Shown here in pieces: positions 23,163 through 31,608 of a stretch of 37,433 bases of DNA (positions are counted from its first letter, which is position 1; every line of letters begins with the position of its first letter). The notes under the pieces were generated by a model. The model saw nothing but the letters and a program-made list of their open reading frames with translations. It did not search any database and had not been told where the DNA came from. The position numbers and the translations under genes were made by a program. This DNA comes from Scatosoma sp045632265 (lineage in GTDB: Bacteria > Bacillota > Clostridia > Christensenellales > Borkfalkiaceae), in the NCBI GenBank assembly GCA_045632265.1, contig JAZQWG010000018.1, forward strand, positions 1 to 37,433, written 5' to 3'.

Positions 23163-24480
23163 ATCCCTTTTCTCCTTTTTCTATTCTTTTGTCGGAAGGC
23201 AAACGTAAACACAATTCAAACCCTTCGTCTTCTTCCGCCGAAAAGCTCACTTCGCCGCCAAGCGATTCCGCTCGCTCTTGCATAGCCGAAAGCCCAAAGC
23301 CGGGACGAAGATTTGTCATATTCAACCCACAGCCGTTGTCCGAAAGCAAAAATTGAATTTCGCCGTTTTCTTCCTTTAACTCAAACCAAAACGCCGTCGC
23401 CCCACCGTGTCGCAAACCGTTGGAAATCCCTTCTTTCAGCGTGTTGCAAATAAAACGGTGTTTGGTGGGCGAAGCTTCCACTTCGTCGATTTGCGAACGG
23501 ATAGTGATGTTCGTGCCATCCGTAGAATCGTGAATAATGTTTTCAAGTGCCGAGCGCAAAGTTTCTCTCACTTGCATACCCGAAAGCAAATGTACGCACT
23601 CACGCAATTCTTCCAAAGCGTGTTTGGCTTGCAAGTTTGCAGCAACGATTTTCCCCTTTGCTTCTTCGGGATTTTTCTCTAAAATACGTTTCGCCGCTTC
23701 CGTTTGCATGATAACGGTGGTGATAGAATGCCCCGCCGTATCGTGAATATCTTTGGCAATGCGTTGTCTTTCTTCCAAAGCCGACACTTCGGCAACTACT
23801 TCGTACGCTTTTTCAAGCTCTCGCTTACTCTTATCAAGCTCGTTCAATGTTTTGCTGAGCTTCAAAAATTGTCGATAGAACGCCAACCCCACTTGCACGA
23901 TAAAGAAGTGCAAAACGAGCGCAAGTAGCGTACCAAGCGACTGCGTCATCACCGACAATCTCAGCAACCCTTCCTTGAAAATGAGCCATCTTTGAAGAAT
24001 GTACGCCACTTCAAAGATTACGCAACCCATACAAACCATGATGATTGCGTGCTTCGTACCTTCCGCCGTAATATAAAACTCTGTGAGCACGATGATGAAA
24101 ATAGCGATAGGATAAAACCCTTCGGATAGGAACATGAACAAGCACGCAACGGCGGCGTCCACGGCGTATAACCGCATTTTATCGGTGCGGAAAACGAACA
24201 GCTTTAAGGCTTGCGAGATGGTGAACACCACTTCGATAACGAAGACGGCTGTGGGCATTTTCCAGTCCTTCCAGCCGTACGAATCGAAGGTGCGAAGGAG
24301 CATCAAAAGCTCCATCAACAACAATAAGCTGAAAAGTAGCCATTTACCAAAGCTGACAAACTGCTCCTTATCCCTAAAATTGTATTTTCCAAACAAACGG
24401 AAAAAGTACGAACGGAAACCCTTGTCCGTGCGCTTTTCGCCATTCTCTTTTCCGTCCGTTGAAAGTTTTTTGTTTTCCAT
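23149..24480 (-). CDS. Sensor histidine kinase, NarL-partner (HisKA_3) type
   Basis: A 443-residue membrane sensor. About six hydrophobic segments lie between residues 45 and 205, then a coiled-coil linker, the phospho-acceptor box ERQRIAKDIHDTAGH (237-251, H246), and an ATPase domain with the N box (EGISNGLRHGGA) and G boxes (DNGCGL, GFGLSAMQERAESLGG). The sensor part has little extracytoplasmic sequence, as in intramembrane-sensing kinases that respond to envelope or lipid state. Start is the ATG at 24480; GGGAGAG lies inside the end of radC, five bases away. It pairs with the next regulator. Confidence 0.92.
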   Translation of the reverse strand: MENKKLSTDGKENGEKRTDKGFRSYFFRLFGKYNFRDKEQFVSFGKWLLFSLLLLMELLMLLRTFDSYGWKDWKMPTAVFVIEVVFTISQALKLFVFRTDKMRLYAVDAAVACLFMFLSEGFYPIAIFIIVLTEFYITAEGTKHAIIMVCMGCVIFEVAYILQRWLIFKEGLLRLSVMTQSLGTLLALVLHFFIVQVGLAFYRQFLKLSKTLNELDKSKRELEKAYEVVAEVSALEERQRIAKDIHDTAGHSITTVIMQTEAAKRILEKNPEEAKGKIVAANLQAKHALEELRECVHLLSGMQVRETLRSALENIIHDSTDGTNITIRSQIDEVEASPTKHRFICNTLKEGISNGLRHGGATAFWFELKEENGEIQFLLSDNGCGLNMTNLRPGFGLSAMQERAESLGGEVSFSAEEDEGFELCLRLPSDKRIEKGEKGYAED

Positions 24481-24485
24481 GTTTT

Positions 24486-25214
24486 TTATAAACTCTCCCA
24501 AGTAGGTATCTTGATTTTCGTGCCGCTGTTATAACTGTAAATCCCTTGATTAGAATAAATCAAATGGTCGCAAAAGATAATGCCGTTTTTCTCGCAAAGG
24601 CTGCGACATTCCGCCGTAGTAGCGTTGTCGGAAATCGACGGCGAAGCATCGCCATGCGGGTGGTTATGCACCAACACAACCCCTGTGGGGTTGAAATCCA
24701 AAAGCAAGTTCATAAACCATTGAATTTGCACTTCCACTCTCTTTTCACGAAGGGAAGAACAACGTCTTCTTCCGCAAACTTTGCCCTCGCCATCAAGCAC
24801 GTACACGTCCAACACTTCACAGCCAAGCGTGCCGTATTCCCTTTGCATATAGATAGGAAAGGTGTCCATCTTAAAATGGGTGGGATAGGCGGTTTCTTGC
24901 TTACTAAGCAAGCCTTCTACGATAACCCCTATCGTGCGAAGAAAACATGCCACGCTTTCCCCTATGCCTTCCACGAGCATAAGCTGTTCGATGGGCGCAG
25001 ACAAAACACTCCAAATATCGCCAAATTCCGACAATAAAAGGTGCGCCAAATCGTTGGTGTTGCGACGGGGCAACGCGCTAAAAAGAAGCAATTCTAAATA
25101 CTCGTGCATACAAAGATCGGCGTTTTTCACCCGTTCGTAAATGCGTTTTCTATGCCCGCCGTGCAAGGGCAACTTTTCCAAAAATTCGCTTAAGCTTTTC
25201 TCTTTATCTTCCAT
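24486..25214 (-). CDS. radC: RadC/JAB-domain protein
   Basis: A 242-residue RadC family member. The N-terminal part has the helix-hairpin-helix-like UPF0758 region (GHRKRIYERV ... LPRRNTNDLAHLLLSEFG ... VEGIGESVACFLR) and the C-terminal part the JAMM metalloprotease motif HNHPHGDASPSISD. The biochemical role of RadC is not settled; a function in DNA repair was withdrawn for E. coli and it does not follow that this protein repairs DNA. ATG at 25214 is chosen from promoter position; the ribosome binding site is weak (GGTGTGGTG). It heads the operon with the two-component system, HAD phosphatase and cysK. Confidence 0.9.
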   Translation of the reverse strand: MEDKEKSLSEFLEKLPLHGGHRKRIYERVKNADLCMHEYLELLLFSALPRRNTNDLAHLLLSEFGDIWSVLSAPIEQLMLVEGIGESVACFLRTIGVIVEGLLSKQETAYPTHFKMDTFPIYMQREYGTLGCEVLDVYVLDGEGKVCGRRRCSSLREKRVEVQIQWFMNLLLDFNPTGVVLVHNHPHGDASPSISDNATTAECRSLCEKNGIIFCDHLIYSNQGIYSYNSGTKIKIPTWESL

Positions 25215-25255
25215 TGTAGTACACCACACCATTTTCTTGCAATTTTGCATAATAT

Positions 25256-25284
25256 ATTGTACCACACTTTCACTAAAAAGTCAA
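25256..25284 (-). promoter_or_regulatory. Sigma-A promoter of the radC-cysK operon
   Basis: Minus-strand -35 TTGACT (25284-25279), 17-bp spacer, -10 TACAAT (25261-25256), giving a leader of ~35 bases to the ATG at 25214. No other promoter was noticed within the next five minus-strand genes, whose gaps are 17 bases or fewer. Confidence 0.8.
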
Positions 25285-25355
25285 AGTTTTCCGCAATTTT
25301 CTCTTTTATGCGCGTGAAAAAAATATTTTTTTCACGTATCTACCCTTATATTTCC

Positions 25356-25384
25356 TTTACCAATCCATAAAAATGTTGTATAAT
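25356..25384 (+). promoter_or_regulatory. Promoter of pepV
   Basis: Plus-strand -35 TTTACC (25356-25361), 17-bp spacer, -10 TATAAT (25379-25384). The leader carries AAGGACGG ahead of the ATG at 25416. It is divergent to the radC promoter, with ~70 bases between the two -35 boxes. Confidence 0.7.
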
Positions 25385-25415
25385 AGTACGGTACATAATT
25401 TAAGGACGGTAGTTT

Positions 25416-26807
25416 ATGGCGCACCCTATGCAAAAATATTTCGACGAAATCGTCGCTTCTATCTCGGGAGTTATTCAATTCGATTCCTCTTTTAAGGGCG
25501 CGGAAGGCGACAACAACGAATATCCTTTCGGCAAGGAAACTGCCGATTGTTTACAATACTTCCTTTCCCTTGCGGAAAGCTTTGGTTTTGAAACGCACAA
25601 CTACGACAACTACGCAGGCGAAGTTATCTTCGGCGACGGGGAAGAATTTGCAATTCTTGCCCACCTTGACGTAGTACCTGCGGGCAACGGCTGGAAATAT
25701 CCCCCTTTTGGCGGCGTAATCAACGACGACGTATCGGCGGGCGGCGTGACGGGCACAAAGATTTGGGGACGTGGCGCAATGGACGACAAAGGCCCCGCAA
25801 TCGTATGCTTGTACGCATTGAAAGCGTTGAAAGACGAAGGGTTTACGCCCCGTCGTAAAATTAAGCTTATCGTAGGCTGCAACGAAGAATGCGGCAGCGC
25901 TTGTATCGAATATTATAAAAAAGTGGCGCACTTACCCGACGAAGGCTTTACGCCCGATGCAAACTTCCCCGTTATCTATGCGGAAAAGGGCATCGTACAC
26001 GTGGACACCGCTTTCCCTATCAACGATTCGCCTATCACTTCCCTTATCGGCGGCGAAAGAGCAAACATGGTTTGCGACTACGTTTCCGCTTTCCTTTCCA
26101 AAAAAGCTGCGGAAGCGCTTGTCAATTATCAAAACCCCGTTGCAGGCACTACCCTTTCCTACGACAACACGACGAACACCTTGATTGCACGTGGCAAATC
26201 GGCGCACGGTTCCACCCCCGAAATGGGCGCAAACGCCTTGCACGCAATGCTCGCTTTCTTGGCTACCGTAAACGAAGATTTTGCTTATGCAAACGACGTA
26301 CTTTTCAACGACTTGCTCGGCTTGAAAGTTTTTGAGGACGAAACGGGCGCACTTACGATGTCCCCCGACGTTGCCAAGTTTGAAAACGGCGTATTGCACG
26401 TAATTTCCGACATCCGTTTCCCCGCAACGTTCGCTTTGGAATCGGTGAAAGAACGCTTTGACGAAGCGGGCATTTCCTACACGATTGCAAGTTATTTAGC
26501 GCCCTTGTACAACGACGTAAACGGCAAACTCATCTCCACCCTTTCCCGTATCTTCAACCAAGCAACGGGCGGCAATTTCCCGCCTATCGCAATCGGCGGC
26601 GGCACGTACGCAAGAGAACTTAAATGCGGTTGCGCTTTCGGCCCCGAAATTTGCTTTGAAGAAACGACTATTCACCAACCTAACGAATATATCACCTTCG
26701 ATAGAATTAAGATGATTAGCGAAATTTATTACGACGCGATTAAAGAACTCACCAAGCCCACCTACACCCGTATCGGCTACGTGACTATGCGCCGCACCAA
26801 AAAATAA
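25416..26807 (+). CDS. pepV: Dipeptidase of the PepV/Sapep (M20) family
   Basis: A zinc aminopeptidase-type enzyme that cleaves dipeptides in the cytoplasm. The 463-residue protein has the M20 metal sites: HLDVVP (83-88), WGRGAMDDKG (117-126) with the bridging Asp and NEECGS (156-161) with the catalytic Glu pair; a later Asp and a C-terminal His complete the set (GGGTYAR and IHQPNEY near the end). A lid domain insertion at about 205-330 is as long as in PepV. It is a single-gene unit with its own promoter and terminator. Confidence 0.92.
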   Translation: MAHPMQKYFDEIVASISGVIQFDSSFKGAEGDNNEYPFGKETADCLQYFLSLAESFGFETHNYDNYAGEVIFGDGEEFAILAHLDVVPAGNGWKYPPFGGVINDDVSAGGVTGTKIWGRGAMDDKGPAIVCLYALKALKDEGFTPRRKIKLIVGCNEECGSACIEYYKKVAHLPDEGFTPDANFPVIYAEKGIVHVDTAFPINDSPITSLIGGERANMVCDYVSAFLSKKAAEALVNYQNPVAGTTLSYDNTTNTLIARGKSAHGSTPEMGANALHAMLAFLATVNEDFAYANDVLFNDLLGLKVFEDETGALTMSPDVAKFENGVLHVISDIRFPATFALESVKERFDEAGISYTIASYLAPLYNDVNGKLISTLSRIFNQATGGNFPPIAIGGGTYARELKCGCAFGPEICFEETTIHQPNEYITFDRIKMISEIYYDAIKELTKPTYTRIGYVTMRRTKK

Positions 26808-26824
26808 TCACGAATAAAAAACAC

Positions 26825-26854
26825 ACCGCGGATAGTCCACAAGCTACCCGCGGT
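26825..26854 (+). terminator. Terminator of pepV
   Basis: Stem ACCGCGG / CCGCGGT (7 bp, extended by TAG/CTA past a bulge) followed by TTTATTTTT, 18 bases behind the pepV stop. Confidence 0.8.
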
Positions 26855-27043
26855 TTTATTTTTCCTAAAAAGATACACGGCCCGCCCATTTGGACAAGCC
26901 GCGCACCTTATAGTGAGAGAATATGAAAAAAGTTTTTGTATAATCCTTATTAAGTCCGTTTCAGTTCTTTTACATTGTAAAACATGATAGTGAAAGCAGT
27001 ATGAATAAATTGTGATAGGACGATGAAATAAAAAGGCAATTTG
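26855..27043. other. Intergenic stretch without a recognised gene
   Basis: About 190 bp between convergent units. It holds a TATAAT-like sequence (26939-26944) with no -35, a palindrome TTTTACATTGTAAAA (26968-26982) and a loose direct repeat (TAGTGAGAGAATATGAA / TAGTGAAAGCAGTATGAA). No frame above seven codons with a ribosome binding site was seen. Confidence 0.4.
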
Positions 27044-28594
27044 CTATATAAAACGGGCAAATACGCCGTCAGCGACTCTAATTCCGTCCGCCGCAGAGGA
27101 CGTTATTCCCCCCGCATAGCCCGCACCTTCCCCGCAAGGAAAGAGATTTTTCACGGAAATCGACTGCATCGTTTCATCCCTTTCCATGCGCACGGGCGAG
27201 CTTGTACGCGTTTCCGCCGCCGTCAAAAGTGCATCGGGACAAGCAAAACCTTTTAATCGTTTGTCCATGTCCACCACCGCATATTTCAATGCGGAAATAA
27301 CGCCTTGAGGAAGCACGCATTTCAAATCGGCAAATGCCGTTCCCGCCGCATACGTAGGGCGAACGCTGCCAAAACAATCGCTCGTTCTATCTTGCAAGAA
27401 ATCGCCCACCCTTTGCACGGGCGCAGCGTAATTGCCACCGCCCGCCACAAAAGCGGCACGCTCTATCTTTCTTTGGAATTCTATCCCCGCAAGCGGATGT
27501 TCGCAGCCAAAATCGGCGCGAGTGACTTGCGCTATCAACGCGCTGTTGGCGTTTTCCCCGTCACGTGCGTAATTGCTCATGCCGTTGGTCACCACCCCGC
27601 CTTGCTCGCTTGCCGCGGGCATAACGTAGCCACCGGGGCACATACAAAAGGTAAACGCCGATCTATCGCCCGCGTGCGCCACCAACTTATAATCGGCGGC
27701 GGGCAAAAGTTTGTATGCTTCGCCGTATTGCGTTTTTCCAATTTCCGATTGCAAATGCTCGATTCGCACCCCAACGGCAAAATCCTTGGCACGCATTTCC
27801 ACACCACGGGCAAGCAATTTTTCAAAGGTGTCCCTTGCGCTGTGCCCAATAGCAAGCACGATTGCGCTCACATCCAAATGCTCTATTTTGCCACTTTCAA
27901 GACACGTAAGCGTTGCCCCTTTCACTTCCCCGTCCTTGATAACGATATCGTCCAAACGAGTGTGGAAACGCACTTCGCCCCCTTGCGAGCGAATATATTC
28001 TCGCATATTTTTGACAACCGTTTTCAATTTGTCACTGCCGATATGCGGTTTGTTTAAGTACAAAATTTCCTTGGGCGCGCCAAAGCGCACGAAAGTTTTT
28101 AACACTTCTTTATTGAGCGGGCTGTGCGTTTGCGTATTGAGTTTCCCGTCCGAAAACGTACCTGCGCCCCCTTCGCCAAATTGAATATTCGTGTTTTCGT
28201 CCAGCGTTTTTTGCGTGAAGAAAAGGTTGGTTGCCCTTTCCCGTTCTTCCACCGTGCCGCCCCGTTCAATCACGATAGGCGTAATGCCACGCTCTAAAAG
28301 TCGCAAAGCGCAAAACAGCCCCGCCGGGCCACTTCCCACCACCAAAACGGGCGTAGAAGGCATTTTATTTTTAGGCAATTTTTCAAGCTCTACACGCTCT
28401 TCTTGCACGATTCCGTCCGCAAACTCAATCGAGTACACGAAGCGGATATCCTTTTTATCGCGCGCATCCAACGATTTTTTCTTGATAGCAAAATACGTCG
28501 GCTGTTTGCCTAATTTTTTCGTGGCAATCCGATATAACTCGTCTTCCCCCTTTTGAATAGGGATTTTTATATCGGATAAAGTCATTAAACGCAT
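27044..28594 (-). CDS. FAD-dependent dehydrogenase, uncharacterised (COG2509-like)
   Basis: A 516-residue flavoprotein. After an ~80-residue N-terminal alpha-beta domain (IKIPIQKGEDELYRIATKKL ... ARDKKDIRFVYSIE), the FAD-binding Rossmann motif VVGSGPAGLFCALRLLE lies near 84-100, followed by GEGGAGTFSDGKLNT and, at the C-terminus, LFPCGEGAGYAGGITSSAADGIRVAD, which closes on FAD. These are hallmarks of a widespread but uncharacterised family of flavoprotein dehydrogenases. The electron donor and substrate are unknown. GGGG lies six bases before the ATG and the gene follows the next FAD gene by 18 bases, so they share an mRNA. Confidence 0.85.
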   Translation of the reverse strand: MRLMTLSDIKIPIQKGEDELYRIATKKLGKQPTYFAIKKKSLDARDKKDIRFVYSIEFADGIVQEERVELEKLPKNKMPSTPVLVVGSGPAGLFCALRLLERGITPIVIERGGTVEERERATNLFFTQKTLDENTNIQFGEGGAGTFSDGKLNTQTHSPLNKEVLKTFVRFGAPKEILYLNKPHIGSDKLKTVVKNMREYIRSQGGEVRFHTRLDDIVIKDGEVKGATLTCLESGKIEHLDVSAIVLAIGHSARDTFEKLLARGVEMRAKDFAVGVRIEHLQSEIGKTQYGEAYKLLPAADYKLVAHAGDRSAFTFCMCPGGYVMPAASEQGGVVTNGMSNYARDGENANSALIAQVTRADFGCEHPLAGIEFQRKIERAAFVAGGGNYAAPVQRVGDFLQDRTSDCFGSVRPTYAAGTAFADLKCVLPQGVISALKYAVVDMDKRLKGFACPDALLTAAETRTSSPVRMERDETMQSISVKNLFPCGEGAGYAGGITSSAADGIRVADGVFARFI

Positions 28595-28612
28595 ACTTAC
28601 CCCTGTCTTTTC

Positions 28613-29833
28613 TTATTTTTCACAAAGCGCATTTGCAACTACGCACGCCGAAGAATACGCCCATTGCAAATTAAAGCCGCCGCATTCGCCGTCCACGTCC
28701 AAAATCTCGCCAGCAAAATATAAGCCCTTCGCTTTCTTGCTTTGCAAGTTGTCGTTCACTTCGTTTAAGGGAATTCCCCCTTTCGTCACTTGCGCATAAT
28801 CAAACCCGAGCGAGCCTTTCACTTGCAAGGGGAACGCCTTTACAGCCTTTGCCACCCTTTCGTCACTTGCGCCCGCAAGCGTTTTCATAATTACCCTACC
28901 AACTTGATTGTTGACAATCCCGCACAGCCTTTCGCTATCCGCCAAATCAGCAATCGCCTTTTTCTTATTTTTAAGCAGCGATACAAGCGTGTTTTCGTCC
29001 ACGTCGGGCAAGAAATCAATGGAAAGCGTAGCGTCTTGTTTTGCCGCAATAAACGCCGAAAGACGAAAGATTGCATCCCCCGACAAGCCGTAATCGGTGA
29101 AGATAATATCCCCGCAAACGGTGTGCGTTTGCTTTTCGTTATTTTCCGTCCAAGCCGCCGTCACTTTGCTGTCAAATACACGAATTCCTTTCAAAGTTTT
29201 AATCGTCGCCGTGTCCGTTTTCAGCTGTACGAGCGACGGATAAAGCGTAGTCAAAGTATGCCCAAACGCTTGCGCCAAGCCGTATGCCGAGCCGTCCGTG
29301 CCAAAATTTTTCGCCGCCTTGCCACCCGTACAAAGCACTACGTTTTCCGCTTCGTACTTATCCCCGCTTGCGCTCGTTAGCAAAAAGCTTTCCCCTTTTT
29401 TCGCAAGGGAAACGATTTGTGTGGACACAAAAGTGGAAACGCCCGCCTTGTCGATATATAAACGAAGCGCATCCGTCAATGCGGAAGCTTGGCGAGAAGT
29501 GGGATAACCACGCCCACGCTCGTCGTAAAACACCAACAAACCAAGCGTACGGAAAAATGCGCAAAGCGAATCGTTATCGTACGCCTTAACCATGCTTTCA
29601 ATGCGTTCTACGCCGCCAAAAGAAGACGAGAAATAACCCCTTTCTTTGACGTTTGCGTTGGTGATGTTGCCTTGACCGTTGCCCGTTGCGGAGAGTTTTT
29701 TGCCCACTCTATCCCCACGTTCAAACACAGCCACGCTTTCGCCCTTTTGCGCAAGCATAGCCGCCAAGAACAAACCCGAAGCGCCGCCACCGATAATTGC
29801 CGTTTGAAATTTTTTCATGTTTTGCATAACCAT
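28613..29833 (-). CDS. FAD-dependent oxidoreductase, HI0933/BaiN-like
   Basis: A ~406-residue flavoprotein with FAD Rossmann motif AIIGGGASGLFLAAMLAQKG (near the N-terminus), GKKLSATGNGQGNITNA (a family signature near residue 48-63), GSLGFDYAQVTKGGIPLNEV and GLYFAGEILDVDGECGGFNLQWAYSSA at the C-terminus. The family includes BaiN of bile acid metabolism, but most members are uncharacterised, and no bai genes are in the window, so a bile-acid role is not supported. I set the start at ATG 29833 because the promoter -10 is only six bases upstream; ATG at 29827 or 29818 are alternatives. It is first in the two-gene FAD operon. Confidence 0.85.
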   Translation of the reverse strand: MVMQNMKKFQTAIIGGGASGLFLAAMLAQKGESVAVFERGDRVGKKLSATGNGQGNITNANVKERGYFSSSFGGVERIESMVKAYDNDSLCAFFRTLGLLVFYDERGRGYPTSRQASALTDALRLYIDKAGVSTFVSTQIVSLAKKGESFLLTSASGDKYEAENVVLCTGGKAAKNFGTDGSAYGLAQAFGHTLTTLYPSLVQLKTDTATIKTLKGIRVFDSKVTAAWTENNEKQTHTVCGDIIFTDYGLSGDAIFRLSAFIAAKQDATLSIDFLPDVDENTLVSLLKNKKKAIADLADSERLCGIVNNQVGRVIMKTLAGASDERVAKAVKAFPLQVKGSLGFDYAQVTKGGIPLNEVNDNLQSKKAKGLYFAGEILDVDGECGGFNLQWAYSSACVVANALCEK

Positions 29834-29839
29834 ACCTAC

Positions 29840-29868
29840 ATTGTAAACTATTTGTCCAAAAAAGTCAA
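29840..29868 (-). promoter_or_regulatory. Sigma-A promoter of the FAD oxidoreductase operon (candidate leaderless mRNA)
   Basis: Minus-strand -35 TTGACT (29868-29863), 17-bp spacer, -10 TACAAT (29845-29840), then six bases GTAGGT and the ATG at 29833. Initiation about seven bases after the -10 would fall on this ATG, leaving no leader. If the start is 29827, AGGT could act as a minimal binding site, but it too would lie at or before the transcript start. Confidence 0.75.
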
Positions 29869-29907
29869 TCTTTTCAAAAAAATTAAGAAAAAAACTCGGG
29901 CATTGCA

Positions 29908-29936
29908 TTGACAATCTTCTCATTTTGTATTACAAT
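29908..29936 (+). promoter_or_regulatory. Consensus promoter of the 30027 gene
   Basis: Plus-strand -35 TTGACA (29908-29913), 17-bp spacer, -10 TACAAT (29931-29936), one base from full consensus. The ~84-base leader has a TGCGTG-TTG-CACGCA hairpin (29968-29982) and AAGGAGA before the ATG, features of high expression. Confidence 0.85.
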
Positions 29937-30026
29937 ATTTATAATAGCAAATTTTGCGGTTATTTTTTGCGTGTTGCACGCATACCTTAACACAAGAAAT
30001 AATAAAAGTACAAAAGGAGAAGTTTT

Positions 30027-31508
30027 ATGTATCTTAACAATTTGAACATTGCTAAAATCTGGTTCATCCTCGGTGCTGTCGGCGCACTTTTCGTCCTTAT
30101 CCTTGTCATCAGCTTGATTTCAAGCGCGTCCAAAAAGAAGAGCGGCGGTGTAAGCCAAGCTGACTTGAAAAAAATGGAAGAAAACAAAAAAGCCATTGAA
30201 GAAGAAAAACAACAAGACGCAGCAAAAAGACACTTGAAAGAAAAGGTGGAAGCACACCGTCAAGCGTTGATTAGAGAAGAAATTTTTGCTAGATTGGAAG
30301 CGCAAAGAAAGGAAGCGGAAGGCGACGAAGTGGTTGCTACCCCCGTTGAAGAACCCGCACCCCAAGAAGAAGTAAAAGAAGAAGTGGCTGTTGCAGCGGA
30401 AGAACCTATTAAGGAAGAACCCGTCAAGGAAGAAAAACCCGTAGCAAAGAAAACCACGACGAAGAAAGCACCCGCTAAAAAGGTGGAAGAAAAGAAAGAA
30501 GAAGAAACGGCTGTCGTAGCGGAAGGAAAGCCCGCACCTAAAAAGACGACGGCAAAGAAAGCTCCCGCTAAAAAGGTAGAAGAAAAGAAAGAAGAAACGG
30601 CTGTTGCAGCGGAAGAAAAGCCCGCACCTAAAAAGACCACGGCGAAGAAAGCTCCTGCTAAAAAGGTAGAAGAAAAGAAAGAAGAAAAAGAAGAAGCAAT
30701 GCCCGTATTGACGGACGACGCTGACACCGATACGCTTGCAAGATACGCTGGCAAATGGCAAGTTTTCCATATCCTTACGGACGACAACAGCGAAGACGAT
30801 ATGTATTTCTTTGAATTGCGCGCATCTAACGGCGAAAAACTTCTCTCTTCCGAAGAATACACGTCCTATCAAGGCGCTGTGCGTGGCATTGAAACGCATA
30901 AGACGAATATCCTTAAAGGCAATTTCAAAATTACCCTTTCCAAGAAAGGCGACTATATCGTAAAACTTTTGAGCGGCAGCGGTCAACTTCTTTGCACGGG
31001 TGAAACGTATGCAACCAAACTTCGTTGTGAAAACGCAATCAAATCGATTAAGCGTTTTGCAAGAACGGCTATCGTTGACGAAAACGTACACGATTTCTTC
31101 TTGAAAGCACCCAAAGACACCGATAACTACGTCGCTCCCGTAGCGGAAGGCGTAAGCGGCAAATGGATTATTTCCAACCGTGAAGGCGTGGACGGCGAAA
31201 AAGTGTTCTATTTCGAACTCTTTGCAAACAACGGCGAAAAGCTTCTTTCTTCCGAAGAATACGCAACGTACGCAGGCGCAGTGAACGGCATTCAAACGCA
31301 TAAGCAAAACATTGCGAAAGACAATTTCCGTATCACGCTTACCAAGAAAGGCGATTACATTTACAAAATCCTTAACGGCAACGGCCAACTCCTTTGCCTT
31401 GGCGAACATTATAAATCGAAAGCACGTTGCCAAAGCGCTGTGGATTCGGTAAAACGTTTTGCGGATAACTCCCCCGTCCTTACCGACCCCAACACCCAAA
31501 CGAAATAA
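30027..31508 (+). CDS. Membrane-anchored protein with Lys/Ala/Glu repeats and two DUF1508 domain pairs
   Basis: The 493-residue protein has one N-terminal membrane helix (about 11-32), a charged coiled coil (45-100), a low-complexity zone with three ~30-residue repeats (137-221, core KKTTAKKAPAKKVEEKKEE), and two copies of a DUF1508 (YegP-like) pair: FFELRASNGEKLLSSEEY and IVKLLSGSGQLLCTGETY (261-345), then FYFELFANNGEKLLSSEEY and IYKILNGNGQLLCLGEHY (394-480). DUF1508 is small and of unknown function. The KKAPAKK repeats look like the tails of H1-type nucleoid proteins, but alternate with Glu-rich blocks. The cytoplasmic side probably holds all repeats. A near-consensus promoter, a strong ribosome binding site and a terminator suggest abundant expression as a single gene. 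Confidence 0.8.
   Translation: MYLNNLNIAKIWFILGAVGALFVLILVISLISSASKKKSGGVSQADLKKMEENKKAIEEEKQQDAAKRHLKEKVEAHRQALIREEIFARLEAQRKEAEGDEVVATPVEEPAPQEEVKEEVAVAAEEPIKEEPVKEEKPVAKKTTTKKAPAKKVEEKKEEETAVVAEGKPAPKKTTAKKAPAKKVEEKKEETAVAAEEKPAPKKTTAKKAPAKKVEEKKEEKEEAMPVLTDDADTDTLARYAGKWQVFHILTDDNSEDDMYFFELRASNGEKLLSSEEYTSYQGAVRGIETHKTNILKGNFKITLSKKGDYIVKLLSGSGQLLCTGETYATKLRCENAIKSIKRFARTAIVDENVHDFFLKAPKDTDNYVAPVAEGVSGKWIISNREGVDGEKVFYFELFANNGEKLLSSEEYATYAGAVNGIQTHKQNIAKDNFRITLTKKGDYIYKILNGNGQLLCLGEHYKSKARCQSAVDSVKRFADNSPVLTDPNTQTK
30435..30690 (+). repeat. In-frame tandem repeat, about 90-bp unit, nearly three copies
   Basis: Copies begin near 30435, 30528 and 30618 and encode KP-x-x-KKTT-x-KKAPAKKVEEKKEE. 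Copies two and three differ at few bases, so the array probably arose by recent duplication and may vary in copy number between strains. Confidence 0.8.
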
Positions 31509-31521
31509 TTTCTAAAAACCA

Positions 31522-31547
31522 AACCCCTTGCCAAACGGCAAGGGGTT
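31522..31547 (+). terminator. Terminator of the 30027 gene
   Basis: Perfect 11-bp stem (AACCCCTTGCC / GGCAAGGGGTT), 4-base loop, followed by GTTTTTATCC. Confidence 0.88.
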
Positions 31548-31562
31548 GTTTTTATCCTAATG

Positions 31563-31595
31563 AAAAAACTCGACTTGTCAAAAGCCGAGTTTTTT
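31563..31595 (-). terminator. Terminator of the lemA-DUF2207 operon
   Basis: Stem AAAAAACTCG / CGAGTTTTTT with inner CTT/AAG pairing. On the minus strand it follows the DUF2207 stop by 14 bases and ends in TTTTTT. Confidence 0.8.
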
Positions 31596-31608
31596 ATTTT
31601 TCATTTTA

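Noticed and set aside
26968..26982. Operator of CopY/BlaI type at TTTTACATTGTAAAA
   Set aside because: The spacing between TACA and TGTA is one base instead of two, and no promoter or gene start is linked to it.
11257..28605. Recurring AAGTATGCGTT sequence near 11262, 13240 and 28590
   Set aside because: Matches of this length are expected by chance in 37 kb, one copy lies inside a coding region, and no wider similarity surrounds them.
28613..29833. Bile-acid enzyme BaiN
   Set aside because: The family signature fits HI0933/BaiN broadly, but no other bai gene is in the window, so only the general flavoprotein call is kept.
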